A stretch of DNA of 64,000 nt, from contig NZ_FTNY01000006.1 in the NCBI RefSeq assembly GCF_900156575.1, positions 186,001-250,000 on the forward strand. The letters are read 5' to 3'. Source of the stretch: Chryseobacterium shigense (GTDB taxonomy: Bacteria; Bacteroidota; Bacteroidia; Flavobacteriales; Weeksellaceae). A program made the translations under genes and the position numbers. Shown piece after piece: positions 25,245 to 33,904 of this stretch. Numbering within the stretch: position 1 is the stretch's first letter; the number at the start of each line of letters is the position of its first letter. The notes below the pieces were generated by a model. It was not told the origin of the DNA and did not search any database. It saw only the letters and a program-made list of their open reading frames with translations.

Positions 25245-25277
25245 TGAAACGTTCATTTTTATTCCTGAAACGTTCAT
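25245..25277. promoter_or_regulatory. Two direct repeats, 21-bp period (candidate LytTR site)
   Basis: TGAAACGTTCAT occurs exactly twice, at 25245-25256 and 25266-25277. The 21-base period is two helical turns, the layout LytTR regulators use. The copy nearer the P460 operon falls on its -33 position. Confidence 0.6.
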
Positions 25278-25345
25278 CCGGCTGAATCTAAAAAACTTTA
25301 AGAAAATTTTAAATTTAAAAATTCCATCCGGCTGATTTCTTTCCA

Positions 25346-25353
25346 TAACTTTG
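25346..25353 (+). promoter_or_regulatory. -7 box before the SDR gene
   Basis: TAACTTTG fits TAnnTTTG and lies 21 bases before the ATG. A 10-base word ATCCGGCTGA occurs twice just upstream (25276-25285 and 25325-25334) and may be an operator. Confidence 0.5.
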
Positions 25354-25374
25354 AGTAAGATCAAATAATAAAAT

Positions 25375-26184
25375 ATGGAAATATCACTTCGTAATCAGGT
25401 AGCTGTCGTTACTGGAGGCTCAAGCGGAATAGGTTCAGGAATTGCAAAATCACTTGCATCTGCGGGGGCAACTGTTATTGTCAATCACTCTTCAGAAAGA
25501 TCAAGAGATGAAGCGCAGGCTGTCTTAAAAGAAATTACAGATGCCGGAGGAAAAGGAATAACCTATCAGTGTGATGTTTCCAAAGAAGATCAGGTGGTTA
25601 AGATGTTTGAAGATACCGTTTCACAATTTGGAACCGTAGATATCCTTATTAATAATGCCGGAATTCAAAAAGACTCAAAGTTTACTGAAATGACCCTTGA
25701 TCAGTGGAATGCGGTGATTGGGGTGAATCTTACCGGACAGTTTCTCTGCGCCCGCGAAGCTATTAAAGAGTTTCTTCGCAGAGGGATAGATCCGTCCCGT
25801 TCCGTTGCCTGTGGCAAAATTATTCATATCAGTTCTGTTCACGAAATTATTCCGTGGGCAGGCCATGCCAATTATGCCTCCAGCAAAGGAGCCATCAGAA
25901 TGCTGATGCAAACTCTTGCACAGGAATATGGTGCAAATAAGATCCGCGTGAATTCTATCTGCCCTGGCGCGATTCAGACTCCGATTAATAAAGATGCATG
26001 GAGTACCCCTGAGGCTTTGAATTCTTTGCTTCATCTTATTCCGTATGACAGAATAGGGCAGCCGGAAGATATCGGAAATTTAGCCGCTTTTCTGGCAAGT
26101 GATCTGGCAGATTATATCACAGGAACCAGCATTTTCGTAGACGGAGGAATGACCACTTTCGAAAGCTTTTCTACAGGAGGGTAG
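25375..26184 (+). CDS. Glucose 1-dehydrogenase-like SDR
   Basis: 269 residues, classical short-chain dehydrogenase. Cofactor motif TGGSSGIGSGIA lies at 14-25, with NNAG near residue 96, the catalytic serine in HISSVHEI and the YASSK motif near 165. The closing segment is FLASDLADYITGTSIFVDGGMT. Overall pattern is that of Bacillus-type glucose 1-dehydrogenase, which oxidises glucose to gluconolactone with NAD(P). The following gene is a large glucosidase 172 bases away, which makes sugar oxidation plausible; the exact sugar is inference. Confidence 0.85.
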   Translation: MEISLRNQVAVVTGGSSGIGSGIAKSLASAGATVIVNHSSERSRDEAQAVLKEITDAGGKGITYQCDVSKEDQVVKMFEDTVSQFGTVDILINNAGIQKDSKFTEMTLDQWNAVIGVNLTGQFLCAREAIKEFLRRGIDPSRSVACGKIIHISSVHEIIPWAGHANYASSKGAIRMLMQTLAQEYGANKIRVNSICPGAIQTPINKDAWSTPEALNSLLHLIPYDRIGQPEDIGNLAAFLASDLADYITGTSIFVDGGMTTFESFSTGG

Positions 26185-26271
26185 GCGCTCTCAAAGTTTA
26201 AGGGTTGGGGAGTATCAGAGTACTAGAGTACCTGTAAAAGGCTCTTATTGAGTAGTCTGAAATCCGACATC

Positions 26272-26328
26272 TTAAGTCTTTTATCTTTATTCTTTATTCT
26301 TTTATCTTTTCTCTTTATTCTTTTCTCC
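26272..26328 (+). repeat. Pyrimidine-rich low-complexity tract
   Basis: A C/T-rich run built from TCTTTATTCTTT-like words lies between the SDR and the glucosidase gene. It may be a relic of slippage or a dispersed intergenic repeat; no hairpin is visible. Confidence 0.4.
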
Positions 26329-26356
26329 ACTGATCAATACATAAAAAAAACAATAC

Positions 26357-29029
26357 ATGTCCGAAAAACAAAGACTTTCAGAAATCTCATGGAAAAAATG
26401 GGGATCTTATGTCAGCAACCGCGAGTGGGGGCTTGTCCGTGAAGATTATAGCGGAAACGGAGACGCATGGAACTATACCAGCCATGACACCGCAGAAGCC
26501 AAAACCTACCGATGGGGTGAAGAGGGGATTTGTGGGATCTGTGATGATCTTCAGAAGCTGGTCTTTTCCATCGGATTCTGGAATAAAAAGGATAAAATGA
26601 TCAAAGAACGTTTTTTCGGTCTTACCAACGGGCAGGGAAATCATGGCGAAGATGTCAAGGAATATTTTTATTACCTGGATTCTACTCCAACGCATTCCTA
26701 TATGAAGATGTTGTACAAATATCCTCAGAATGCTTTTCCTTACGAAGACCTTTTAGAAACCAATGCGAAAAGAAGTAAAGATGAACCAGAATATGAGTTG
26801 ATCGATACCGGAATCTTTGACCAAAATGAGTATTTTGATCTGTTTATTGAATATGCTAAAGAAAGTGAGCACGATATCTTAGTTAAACTTACCGTAGTCA
26901 ATAAGTCTGAAAAAGAAGCCCCGCTTGTTATACTACCTACAATATGGTTCAGAAATACATGGAACTGGGGATATGATGAGTACAAACCGAAGCTGAACAG
27001 TGAAGATCCGAAACATATTACAATTGATCATAAGGATCTTGAAATTAAAAATATCTATGCAAGAGAATCGTTAAAAACATTGTTCTGTAATAATGAAACC
27101 AATACGGAAAGGCTGTATCAATCCGCCAGTGAAGTAAAATATTGCAAAGACGGCATTAATGATTTTATCATTAACGGAAATTCTCAGGCTGTAAATCCTC
27201 AAAGTAACGGAACTAAAGCTGCTTTTTTTATTGATGAGGTACTGAAAGCAGGAGCAGCTAAAGTTTTTGAATTCAGAGTAACAGATAAAGAACTAAAAGA
27301 ACCTTTTGCTGATTTTCAAGAAGTCTTTGAGTTAAGAAAAAAAGAAGCGGACGATTTTTACGCTGACATTCAGAAGGGAATAGAGTCGGACGATGAAAAA
27401 TTGGTACAGAGACAGGCTTTTGCAGGAATGCTCTGGAACAAAATGTATTATCATTACAATGTAGAAAAGTGGCTGAAAGGAGATCCGGCAGAAATACCAC
27501 CTCCCAAATCCCGGGAGAAGATCCGGAACTACGAATGGAAGCATCTGAATAATGAACATATCATTTCCATGCCGGATAAATGGGAATACCCGTGGTATGC
27601 AACCTGGGATCTTGCCTTTCATACCATTAGTTTTTCATTGATAGACCCGGATTTTGCAAAATACCAATTAAAACTTTTTCTGTTTGAATGGTATATGCAT
27701 CCCAATGGCCAGCTTCCTGCTTATGAATGGAACTTCAGCGATGTGAATCCTCCGGTTCATGCATGGGCTGTTTTCAGAGTGTTTAAAATCGATGAATACA
27801 TCAAAGGAAAACCGGATGTCGAATTTCTGGAAAGTGCTTTCCAAAAGCTGCTCATGAACTTTACATGGTGGGTGAATAAAAAAGACAGCAACGGGAATAA
27901 TATTTTTGAAGGTGGCTTTTTAGGACTTGATAATATTGGAGTTTTTGACCGCAATACCACGCTCCCAAACGGAGAACAGCTGGAACAGTCGGACGGAACT
28001 AGCTGGATGGCCATGTTTGCGTTGAATATGATGAGAATTGCACTCGAACTGGCTTTATACAATATGGTCTATGAAGAAATGGCGATGAAGTTTTTTGAAC
28101 ACTTCCTTGCCATTGCCAATTCACTGGATAATATGGGGGACGAAGAGTTCAGCCTCTGGGATCAGGAAGATGAGTTTTTCTACGACGCCATTGCTTCCAG
28201 TGATGGTCATCATATGTACTTAAAGCTGCGCACGATTGTAGGGCTGATTCCTATGTTTGCTGTTGAGGTAATTGATGATGAAATGATTGAAAAACTGCCC
28301 AATTTCAAAAAAAGAATGAAATGGGTTCTTGACAATAAACCCGAACTGGCCTCGCTTGTTTCCAGGTGGGAAGTGAAAGGACAAGATTCCAAACACCTTC
28401 TCTCATTGCTCCGTGGTCATCGTTTAAAGAGACTGTTAAGCAGAATGCTGAATCCGGAAGAGTTTCTGAGCGATTATGGAGTGCGTGCTTTGTCCAAAGA
28501 ATATGAAAAAAATCCTTATACATTAAATTTAAACGGAACCGATTACTGTGTGAAATATATGCCTGCAGAAAGCGATAGCGGACTTTTCGGAGGAAACAGC
28601 AATTGGCGTGGGCCAGTCTGGTTTCCCATCAACTTTTTAATTATTGAGAGTCTTCAGCGGTTTTTCTTTTATTACAGTCCGGATTTTATAGTAGAATATC
28701 CTACCGGAAGTGGAAATTACTCTAATCTGGATGAGATTGCCGATTCTCTAAGCAAGAGGCTGTCTAAAATCTTTTTAAAAGATGAAAACGGAAAACGTCC
28801 GGTGAATGGGCAGTATGAAAGATTTCAGACGGATCCGGATTTTAAAGATTATATTTTATTCTACGAATATTTTCATGGTGATAATGGAAGGGGAGTGGGA
28901 GCCTCCCACCAGACAGGATGGACAGGACTTATTGCAAAAATCCTGCAACCAAGATTCTCTAAAAAAGAAATAGCGGAATCTGAAACGGAAATGCCGGGAG
29001 AAGTGAAGACAGTGGAAAAGGGAAAGTAA
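26357..29029 (+). CDS. GH63/MGH1-like glycoside hydrolase
   Basis: 890 residues, no signal peptide. N-terminal part (about 1-300) is beta-rich. The C-terminal (alpha/alpha)6 barrel begins near 350 and shows family stretches PWYATWDLAFHTISF (near 413-427), LPAYEWNFSDVNPPVHAWA, GGFLGLDNIGVFDR, DGTSWMAMFALNMM and GNSNWRGPVWFP. Bacterial MGH1/GH63 proteins are cytosolic glucosidases or mannosylglycerate-type hydrolases that remove a terminal sugar. Together with the SDR upstream I infer uptake of a disaccharide or glycoside followed by hydrolysis and oxidation. Substrate is not predictable from sequence alone. Confidence 0.85.
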   Translation: MSEKQRLSEISWKKWGSYVSNREWGLVREDYSGNGDAWNYTSHDTAEAKTYRWGEEGICGICDDLQKLVFSIGFWNKKDKMIKERFFGLTNGQGNHGEDVKEYFYYLDSTPTHSYMKMLYKYPQNAFPYEDLLETNAKRSKDEPEYELIDTGIFDQNEYFDLFIEYAKESEHDILVKLTVVNKSEKEAPLVILPTIWFRNTWNWGYDEYKPKLNSEDPKHITIDHKDLEIKNIYARESLKTLFCNNETNTERLYQSASEVKYCKDGINDFIINGNSQAVNPQSNGTKAAFFIDEVLKAGAAKVFEFRVTDKELKEPFADFQEVFELRKKEADDFYADIQKGIESDDEKLVQRQAFAGMLWNKMYYHYNVEKWLKGDPAEIPPPKSREKIRNYEWKHLNNEHIISMPDKWEYPWYATWDLAFHTISFSLIDPDFAKYQLKLFLFEWYMHPNGQLPAYEWNFSDVNPPVHAWAVFRVFKIDEYIKGKPDVEFLESAFQKLLMNFTWWVNKKDSNGNNIFEGGFLGLDNIGVFDRNTTLPNGEQLEQSDGTSWMAMFALNMMRIALELALYNMVYEEMAMKFFEHFLAIANSLDNMGDEEFSLWDQEDEFFYDAIASSDGHHMYLKLRTIVGLIPMFAVEVIDDEMIEKLPNFKKRMKWVLDNKPELASLVSRWEVKGQDSKHLLSLLRGHRLKRLLSRMLNPEEFLSDYGVRALSKEYEKNPYTLNLNGTDYCVKYMPAESDSGLFGGNSNWRGPVWFPINFLIIESLQRFFFYYSPDFIVEYPTGSGNYSNLDEIADSLSKRLSKIFLKDENGKRPVNGQYERFQTDPDFKDYILFYEYFHGDNGRGVGASHQTGWTGLIAKILQPRFSKKEIAESETEMPGEVKTVEKGK

Positions 29030-29139
29030 AAGCTGTTTTTAGCGTAAATACCTGAAACAGATTGAGGTTATTTTCGATCAATTCTAATAATCTTGACAAG
29101 GATATCCCTCAAAGCCGTATCCTGAGCTTCCTGATCTTC

Positions 29140-29826
29140 TTATTCAAATATCTGCTGGATCACCTCCAGTGATGCCGGAACTTTAAAATCTGTTATATGA
29201 TAATGATAATAGACCAGAAGACTATCCAGAAAATCCTTTCTTAAAGACGAATGTATTTTTGTTGTATAAAGATTTTCTGAGCAAAGTGCAGTTTTCCAGA
29301 TGTACGATATTTCCTCATTGAACATTTGGTGAGCAGGGGCTGCCGAGAAAGTTCCGGTTTCCGGATTCAGATAGGGTCCGTCATTAATCAATGGGGCAAC
29401 TCCCTGAATTTTTAATATCATAATTAAAAAAAGCAGATGACACTGATAGTTTTTGCTCGTCAGTTCACTGACAAATTCATCAATACTAAAGAATAGACCC
29501 GGGTTTCTGTTTTCGTGTCTTAAAATCTGATTCAGGAAATCCGAAATGAAAAATATGACCGTATTGGCTTTGATATCCATATACATATCTGGATTCTTCA
29601 ACAGTTCAAATCTCGACACGGACGGTATTCCATTGCCTCTTGTGGGATTAATGGTAAAACTGAGCATACTCAAAGGCTGAAGCAGGGCTTTCTTTTTATT
29701 TCTTTTAGCATAAATGCCTTTTACGAAATAGGTCTGAAAGCCATCCTCTTCTGTAAAACAATGCAGAACTGCATCATTTTCGCCATACTTTATAAATGAT
29801 AATAAAAATCCGTTTTGTGAATTCAT
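29140..29826 (-). CDS. recO: DNA repair protein RecO
   Basis: 228 residues. N-terminal OB-fold (about 1-75) starts GFLLSFIKYGENDAVLHCFTEEDG and continues FVKGIYAKRNKKKALLQPLSML, both typical of RecO; the rest is the helical domain. The CxxC zinc cluster of some RecO proteins is not present. RecO works with RecR to load RecA at single-stranded gaps. Its start codon shares one base with the stop of porZ, so it is the last gene of a four-gene operon. The recO-porZ pairing is conserved in many Bacteroidota. Confidence 0.88.
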   Translation of the reverse strand: MNSQNGFLLSFIKYGENDAVLHCFTEEDGFQTYFVKGIYAKRNKKKALLQPLSMLSFTINPTRGNGIPSVSRFELLKNPDMYMDIKANTVIFFISDFLNQILRHENRNPGLFFSIDEFVSELTSKNYQCHLLFLIMILKIQGVAPLINDGPYLNPETGTFSAAPAHQMFNEEISYIWKTALCSENLYTTKIHSSLRKDFLDSLLVYYHYHITDFKVPASLEVIQQIFE

Positions 29827-32087
29827 TAATTGACCACAGCTATTTTTGCGGTAGCTTTATCCGATCCGTCTTCGTTGGTCATCAGGACAAAGTAGATCCC
29901 GGAAGCAACCCGGTTCCCCTTCATATTATTAAGATCCCATTCATAATATCCTCCTCTGGCTACTGCAGAATGGATTACATTTCCAGCGGCATCTGTAATT
30001 CTGATATTGGTTTTTTCAGCAAGCCCTTTAATCGTCACTTTTCCTTTAAAGTTTGAATAGACTACAGGATTAGGATACACCACCACATGACCAAAGTTGG
30101 CAGTCAGATCAGCTACATCTCCCTGATAGGCAACAATACCGTTAAAAGTTACAAAATATACCTTTCCTGTTTTTTTGTCAACCTTTATGTCGGTAACGGA
30201 ATTCGTAGGAAGAGGTGAATTTTCTTTTGTGAAATGTTTGATGGTCTGCTGTCCGTCTGAAGAGAGGTAGTATACTCCACCTCCGTCTACAGAGATCCAT
30301 TTATAATCTCCTGCATCTACTTCTATCTGGAGTATCTGGCCGTCTCTGAAAAGTTCCTCTCCAAGCCCGTTTTGCTCTATAATAATAGGTTCTACTTTAG
30401 GATCAGGATTTTTTATTTCTGTTGCTGCGTTGGACATTATTCTTAAGCCACTGTCAGTACCGATCCAGGCATCTCCGGACTTACTAAATGCGACAGATAG
30501 TGTTCCCTTTGAATTTCCAGCGAATCCATTAGAGTCTTTTAAGATGTAATCTACATCATCAGAAAGATTCGTTGGATTTTTATAATCGTATACGATAAAA
30601 TTATTGCTTCTTGGAATAGGAATCCATAGTTGATTTTCATGGAATATCGGTTTTTGCATACCTTCACTTGATATTCCGAATTTTTTTATGATAAAATCAT
30701 CTGCTGCCTTGTCATAAATTCCTATCGAAGGTGAACCGTCATGGAACCCTACCGAAACAAAAATGTTGTTCTGATTGTCAAATGCAAAACCTACGGGGCG
30801 ACGATAGTAGATACTTGGTGCTCCCATGTCATAATATTTTGACAGATCAAAATCTTTATTACCGGGATTATATTTCATTTTATAAACACCCTGCGCACCT
30901 ACCGTATAGTTGGTGAAAAAAACTTCACTGTTGTCAGCTGGATTCATTACAGCATCAAGAACATTGATGGGAAAGGTCTTACCTATGAAATAAGATGGGT
31001 AGATCCATTCCGATCCATTAAAATAATAAAATCCAGGTTTTTTAGGATTTTCTCCAGGTTGATTATACCTGTTCAGTCTTGAACCTGAAGATATCAGCAT
31101 CTGGTTATTGTCGTACAGATTTATCTTATATGAAGAGTTGGAATACGGACCTGATGGTTTATAAGTGGTACCGCCCTCGTCTTTTATTCCTGACAGTATT
31201 GTGCCTCCATATACTTTTCCGTTGGCAGTCAAAGCTGTATTACAGTCTTCTCCCATACTTACAGCGTTTAATGACACCCCATTTAAGCCAAATGTATAAA
31301 TTCTGCTGTCTGTTACTACAATATTATTTGAACTTAATACAATGTCTTTGATACCTCCAAAAGTTGCCGGAAGAGGAGTGCCGGTTCCGTTATTATAGAT
31401 AAATGCAGCCGTTGCTGACGAAAAAATAAGGGAGGAAGACTCTGCGTCGATATGCTTAAAGGATCCGGGTATTTCCGTGGTCCAGGTAGAAAATACAGGA
31501 AACGTTGTATTCAGTTCGTGACTTTTCAGGCCTGTATTGGTAACAGAATATAACTTGTTTCCAAAAATAGTGGCTTCATTGCTGGCTTCATAAACACCTC
31601 CGTTTACAAAAAATGCAGAATCTCCGAATTCTTTTTTATTAATATTAAATATAGAAACTCCATAGCCCACAGAAATTACAGCCTGATCTCCTGTAATCGA
31701 AATATGATTGATTCTTTTGCTTCCATTGTAACCGGTTGCAATAGGTATATCAACAATATATTTAATTTCCTGAGGAGTGATAACATCCATAGAACCGTTG
31801 GCATATCCTATGACACCTATTTTAGTTTGTGGGTTGTAATCGAAGGCGGATATATTAATATCATGGAGACCATTGGCTTTTGAAAGCTTTGTCATCTCCC
31901 CTGTAGCGATGGTATAATAGAATATCCCATTTTCTGTCGCGGCTACTATTTTCCCATTGTCTTCCTTCATAGCCAAGACATTATTATAGGAAAAATGATC
32001 CGTCCATTTTTTTGATGAAATGACCTGCGCATCGATGAATTGCATGGAGGCTAAAGTAGCGAGAGAGAGTAATGAGAGTTTTTTCAT
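29826..32087 (-). CDS. porZ: PorZ-like beta-propeller protein with T9SS C-terminal domain
   Basis: 753 residues. Signal peptide about 1-20 (LATLASMQFIDAQ). Most of the protein is repeated beta-strand sequence with propeller-like units (GKIVAATENGIFYYT, WIGTDSGLRIMS, YKWISVDGGGVYYLS, GKVYFVTFNGIVAY). It ends with a type A sorting domain beginning VVYPNP (about 673) and finishing GNRVASGIYFVLM. PorZ is a surface component of the type IX secretion system attachment machinery, involved in anchoring cargo through A-LPS. Length (753) is close to the characterised homologue, and the recO neighbour supports the assignment. It begins one base after the metallophosphatase stop. Confidence 0.85.
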   Translation of the reverse strand: MKKLSLLSLATLASMQFIDAQVISSKKWTDHFSYNNVLAMKEDNGKIVAATENGIFYYTIATGEMTKLSKANGLHDINISAFDYNPQTKIGVIGYANGSMDVITPQEIKYIVDIPIATGYNGSKRINHISITGDQAVISVGYGVSIFNINKKEFGDSAFFVNGGVYEASNEATIFGNKLYSVTNTGLKSHELNTTFPVFSTWTTEIPGSFKHIDAESSSLIFSSATAAFIYNNGTGTPLPATFGGIKDIVLSSNNIVVTDSRIYTFGLNGVSLNAVSMGEDCNTALTANGKVYGGTILSGIKDEGGTTYKPSGPYSNSSYKINLYDNNQMLISSGSRLNRYNQPGENPKKPGFYYFNGSEWIYPSYFIGKTFPINVLDAVMNPADNSEVFFTNYTVGAQGVYKMKYNPGNKDFDLSKYYDMGAPSIYYRRPVGFAFDNQNNIFVSVGFHDGSPSIGIYDKAADDFIIKKFGISSEGMQKPIFHENQLWIPIPRSNNFIVYDYKNPTNLSDDVDYILKDSNGFAGNSKGTLSVAFSKSGDAWIGTDSGLRIMSNAATEIKNPDPKVEPIIIEQNGLGEELFRDGQILQIEVDAGDYKWISVDGGGVYYLSSDGQQTIKHFTKENSPLPTNSVTDIKVDKKTGKVYFVTFNGIVAYQGDVADLTANFGHVVVYPNPVVYSNFKGKVTIKGLAEKTNIRITDAAGNVIHSAVARGGYYEWDLNNMKGNRVASGIYFVLMTNEDGSDKATAKIAVVN

Positions 32088-32088
32088 A

Positions 32089-33039
32089 TTATACGGTTAT
32101 ACTGCTGTCTATTGTCTGGTTGTTCCAGGAAATATGCTTTACGTTTTTATTTGCATCAAAGTAAAAATCTATTCTGCCAAGAAGAAGGCCTGCCCATCCT
32201 ACCTGATTAACCAGAACATTTTTTCCTTGTCGGTTGGTAAAAGTTTGTGGCTCAGGTAAAAAAGTATGGGTATGTCCGCCTAAGATAATATCAATGTTTT
32301 CTGTTTTGGCAGCAAGAATTTTATCGCTTATTTTATTAGGTTCATCTTTATAATCATAGCCAATATGTGAAAGGCAGATCACAAGATCACATTTTTGTTC
32401 GTTTTTCAGAAAGTTGGAATAGTGCTGGGCTACATCTACCGGATCTGAATACACCGTTTCACCATATTGTTTTTTCCCTACGAGTCCGTCCAGTTGAATG
32501 CCTACTCCGAAGATTCCTACTTTTATTCCATTCTTGTTAAAGATCTTGTATGGTGAAGTCTTTCCGTCCAGAACGGTATTTTTAAAATCATAGTTTGAAC
32601 AGATGAACGGGAATTTTGCATTGGGAAGAACTTTTAAAAATCCGTCTAAACTATTGTCAAAGTCATGATTTCCCATTGTTGAAGCATCGTACTTCATCAT
32701 AGACATCAGTTTAAACTCCAGTTCACCTCCGAAGAAATTGAAATAAGGAGTTCCCTGAAAAATATCACCCGAATCAAGAAGCAAAACATTACTTTCCTGA
32801 TTTCTGATTTGCTGTATTAAACTTGCCCTTCTTGCAAAACCGCCCTGATTGGGATTTTTGGTATAGCTTGAATCAAAAGGTTCTATTCTGCTATGCTGGT
32901 CGTTGGTATGAAGAATGGTCAGTTTATTTGTGGAATTTAAATTAAGAATTTTTAATTCTTCCGCCATCATCATTTGGGGAGCTAAAGACATTGCTAAAGT
33001 TCCACCACCTAGTACTTTTAAAAAACTTTTTCTATCCAT
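32089..33039 (-). CDS. 5'-nucleotidase-type metallophosphatase (N-terminal half as a separate protein)
   Basis: 316 residues. The start MDRKSFLKVLGGGTLAMSLAPQ looks like an export signal. The calcineurin-like phosphatase motifs are complete: LHTNDQHSR, LLDSGDIFQGTPY, STMGNHDFDN, and ILGGHTHTFLP near the end. The protein covers only the catalytic domain of UshA-type 5'-nucleotidases; the C-terminal substrate-binding domain is encoded by the neighbouring upstream gene. It likely releases phosphate from nucleotides or similar compounds in the periplasm. It shares a TAATG stop/start with that neighbour. Confidence 0.9.
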   Translation of the reverse strand: MDRKSFLKVLGGGTLAMSLAPQMMMAEELKILNLNSTNKLTILHTNDQHSRIEPFDSSYTKNPNQGGFARRASLIQQIRNQESNVLLLDSGDIFQGTPYFNFFGGELEFKLMSMMKYDASTMGNHDFDNSLDGFLKVLPNAKFPFICSNYDFKNTVLDGKTSPYKIFNKNGIKVGIFGVGIQLDGLVGKKQYGETVYSDPVDVAQHYSNFLKNEQKCDLVICLSHIGYDYKDEPNKISDKILAAKTENIDIILGGHTHTFLPEPQTFTNRQGKNVLVNQVGWAGLLLGRIDFYFDANKNVKHISWNNQTIDSSITV

Positions 33040-33797
33040 TATTTCTTACCGATAAAATTTAAACGAATATCTGTATTGGGAACTACTTCGGAGGTCTTCT
33101 TGAAATATTCAATGAAAAGATCCCTCAATTTGATTCCGGTAGAAATAGCTTCTCCTTTGGAAAAGAATTTCATATTGTCACCACCTAAAGCAAGATAATC
33201 TGAAGTTGCAATATAATAATCCTGCGTAGGAACTATAGCCTTTCCGTTGATCAGGGATTGGGTAAGCTGTCCATTTTTGGTTTCTATATATAAATGAGAA
33301 ACAGGATTGTTGACCTGAGTTTTTGCATAATAATCAAAAAGTCCCTGCAGATCTGTCCCTTTCATTTTTACAATGATCACTTCATTTTCGAAAGGCATGA
33401 CTTCAAAAACGCTTTTCAGAATAATATCTCCTTTTCCAATCGTTGTACGGATACCTCCGATATTGATCAGTGCAGCGTCTACATTTTTTTTAAGGTGGGT
33501 TTTCGTCCAGGCATCGGCACCTTCGAACGTGTAATCAGCCAAAAGATTGCCCAGATTGCTATTATCTCCTTGCTTGGTAAGATCTACGCTGGTATGAGAG
33601 ATCTTCTGATTCATCTCTTTGTCCAGTTTTTGCTTGTAAGGTTCGATAATTTTTACAAACTCCTCATCATTCTTTAGCTCATTATTAATAGAAATGTTTT
33701 TCTGGGTCTTTACATCCGCCATCTGCAGCGTAGAAGCTGTTTTGCAGGCAGTAAGCGAAGCCAGAGCAATTCCTAGTAACAAGAATTTATTTTTCAT
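33039..33797 (-). CDS. 5'-nucleotidase C-terminal domain lipoprotein
   Basis: 252 residues from the ATG at 33797 (gives MKNKFLLLGIALASLTAC, lipoprotein Cys 18). The rest is the 5'-nucleotidase C-terminal domain: GDNSNLGNLLADYTFEGADA, VDAALINIGGIRTTIGKGDI, EVMPFENEVIIVKMKG and YYIATSDYLALGGDNMKFF. In UshA this domain binds the nucleoside. Here it is separate from the catalytic domain, so the two products probably form a heteromer at the membrane. First gene of the operon that continues to porZ and recO. Confidence 0.88.
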   Translation of the reverse strand: MKNKFLLLGIALASLTACKTASTLQMADVKTQKNISINNELKNDEEFVKIIEPYKQKLDKEMNQKISHTSVDLTKQGDNSNLGNLLADYTFEGADAWTKTHLKKNVDAALINIGGIRTTIGKGDIILKSVFEVMPFENEVIIVKMKGTDLQGLFDYYAKTQVNNPVSHLYIETKNGQLTQSLINGKAIVPTQDYYIATSDYLALGGDNMKFFSKGEAISTGIKLRDLFIEYFKKTSEVVPNTDIRLNFIGKK

Positions 33798-33815
33798 AAT
33801 ATCTTTTAGTATATG

Positions 33816-33823
33816 CAAATATA
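33816..33823 (-). promoter_or_regulatory. -7 box of the nucleotidase-porZ-recO operon
   Basis: CAAATATA on the given strand reads TATATTTG on the minus strand, fitting TAnnTTTG. It lies 19 bases before the start codon at 33797. No -33 partner seen. Confidence 0.5.
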
Positions 33824-33877
33824 ATTATATGTAGAATAAAACATTATTATTTATTACAAATTCTTCTGGTAAATTAT

Positions 33878-33885
33878 TAAATTTG
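33878..33885 (+). promoter_or_regulatory. -7 box before dapA
   Basis: TAAATTTG fits TAnnTTTG and lies 19 bases before the dapA ATG. Confidence 0.45.
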
Positions 33886-33904
33886 ACGAAAATAATTCTA
33901 GCAG

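Noticed and set aside
26272..26328. Regulatory polypyrimidine tract
   Set aside because: It is low-complexity C/T sequence with no pairing partner and no known bacterial factor to bind it; kept only as a repeat.
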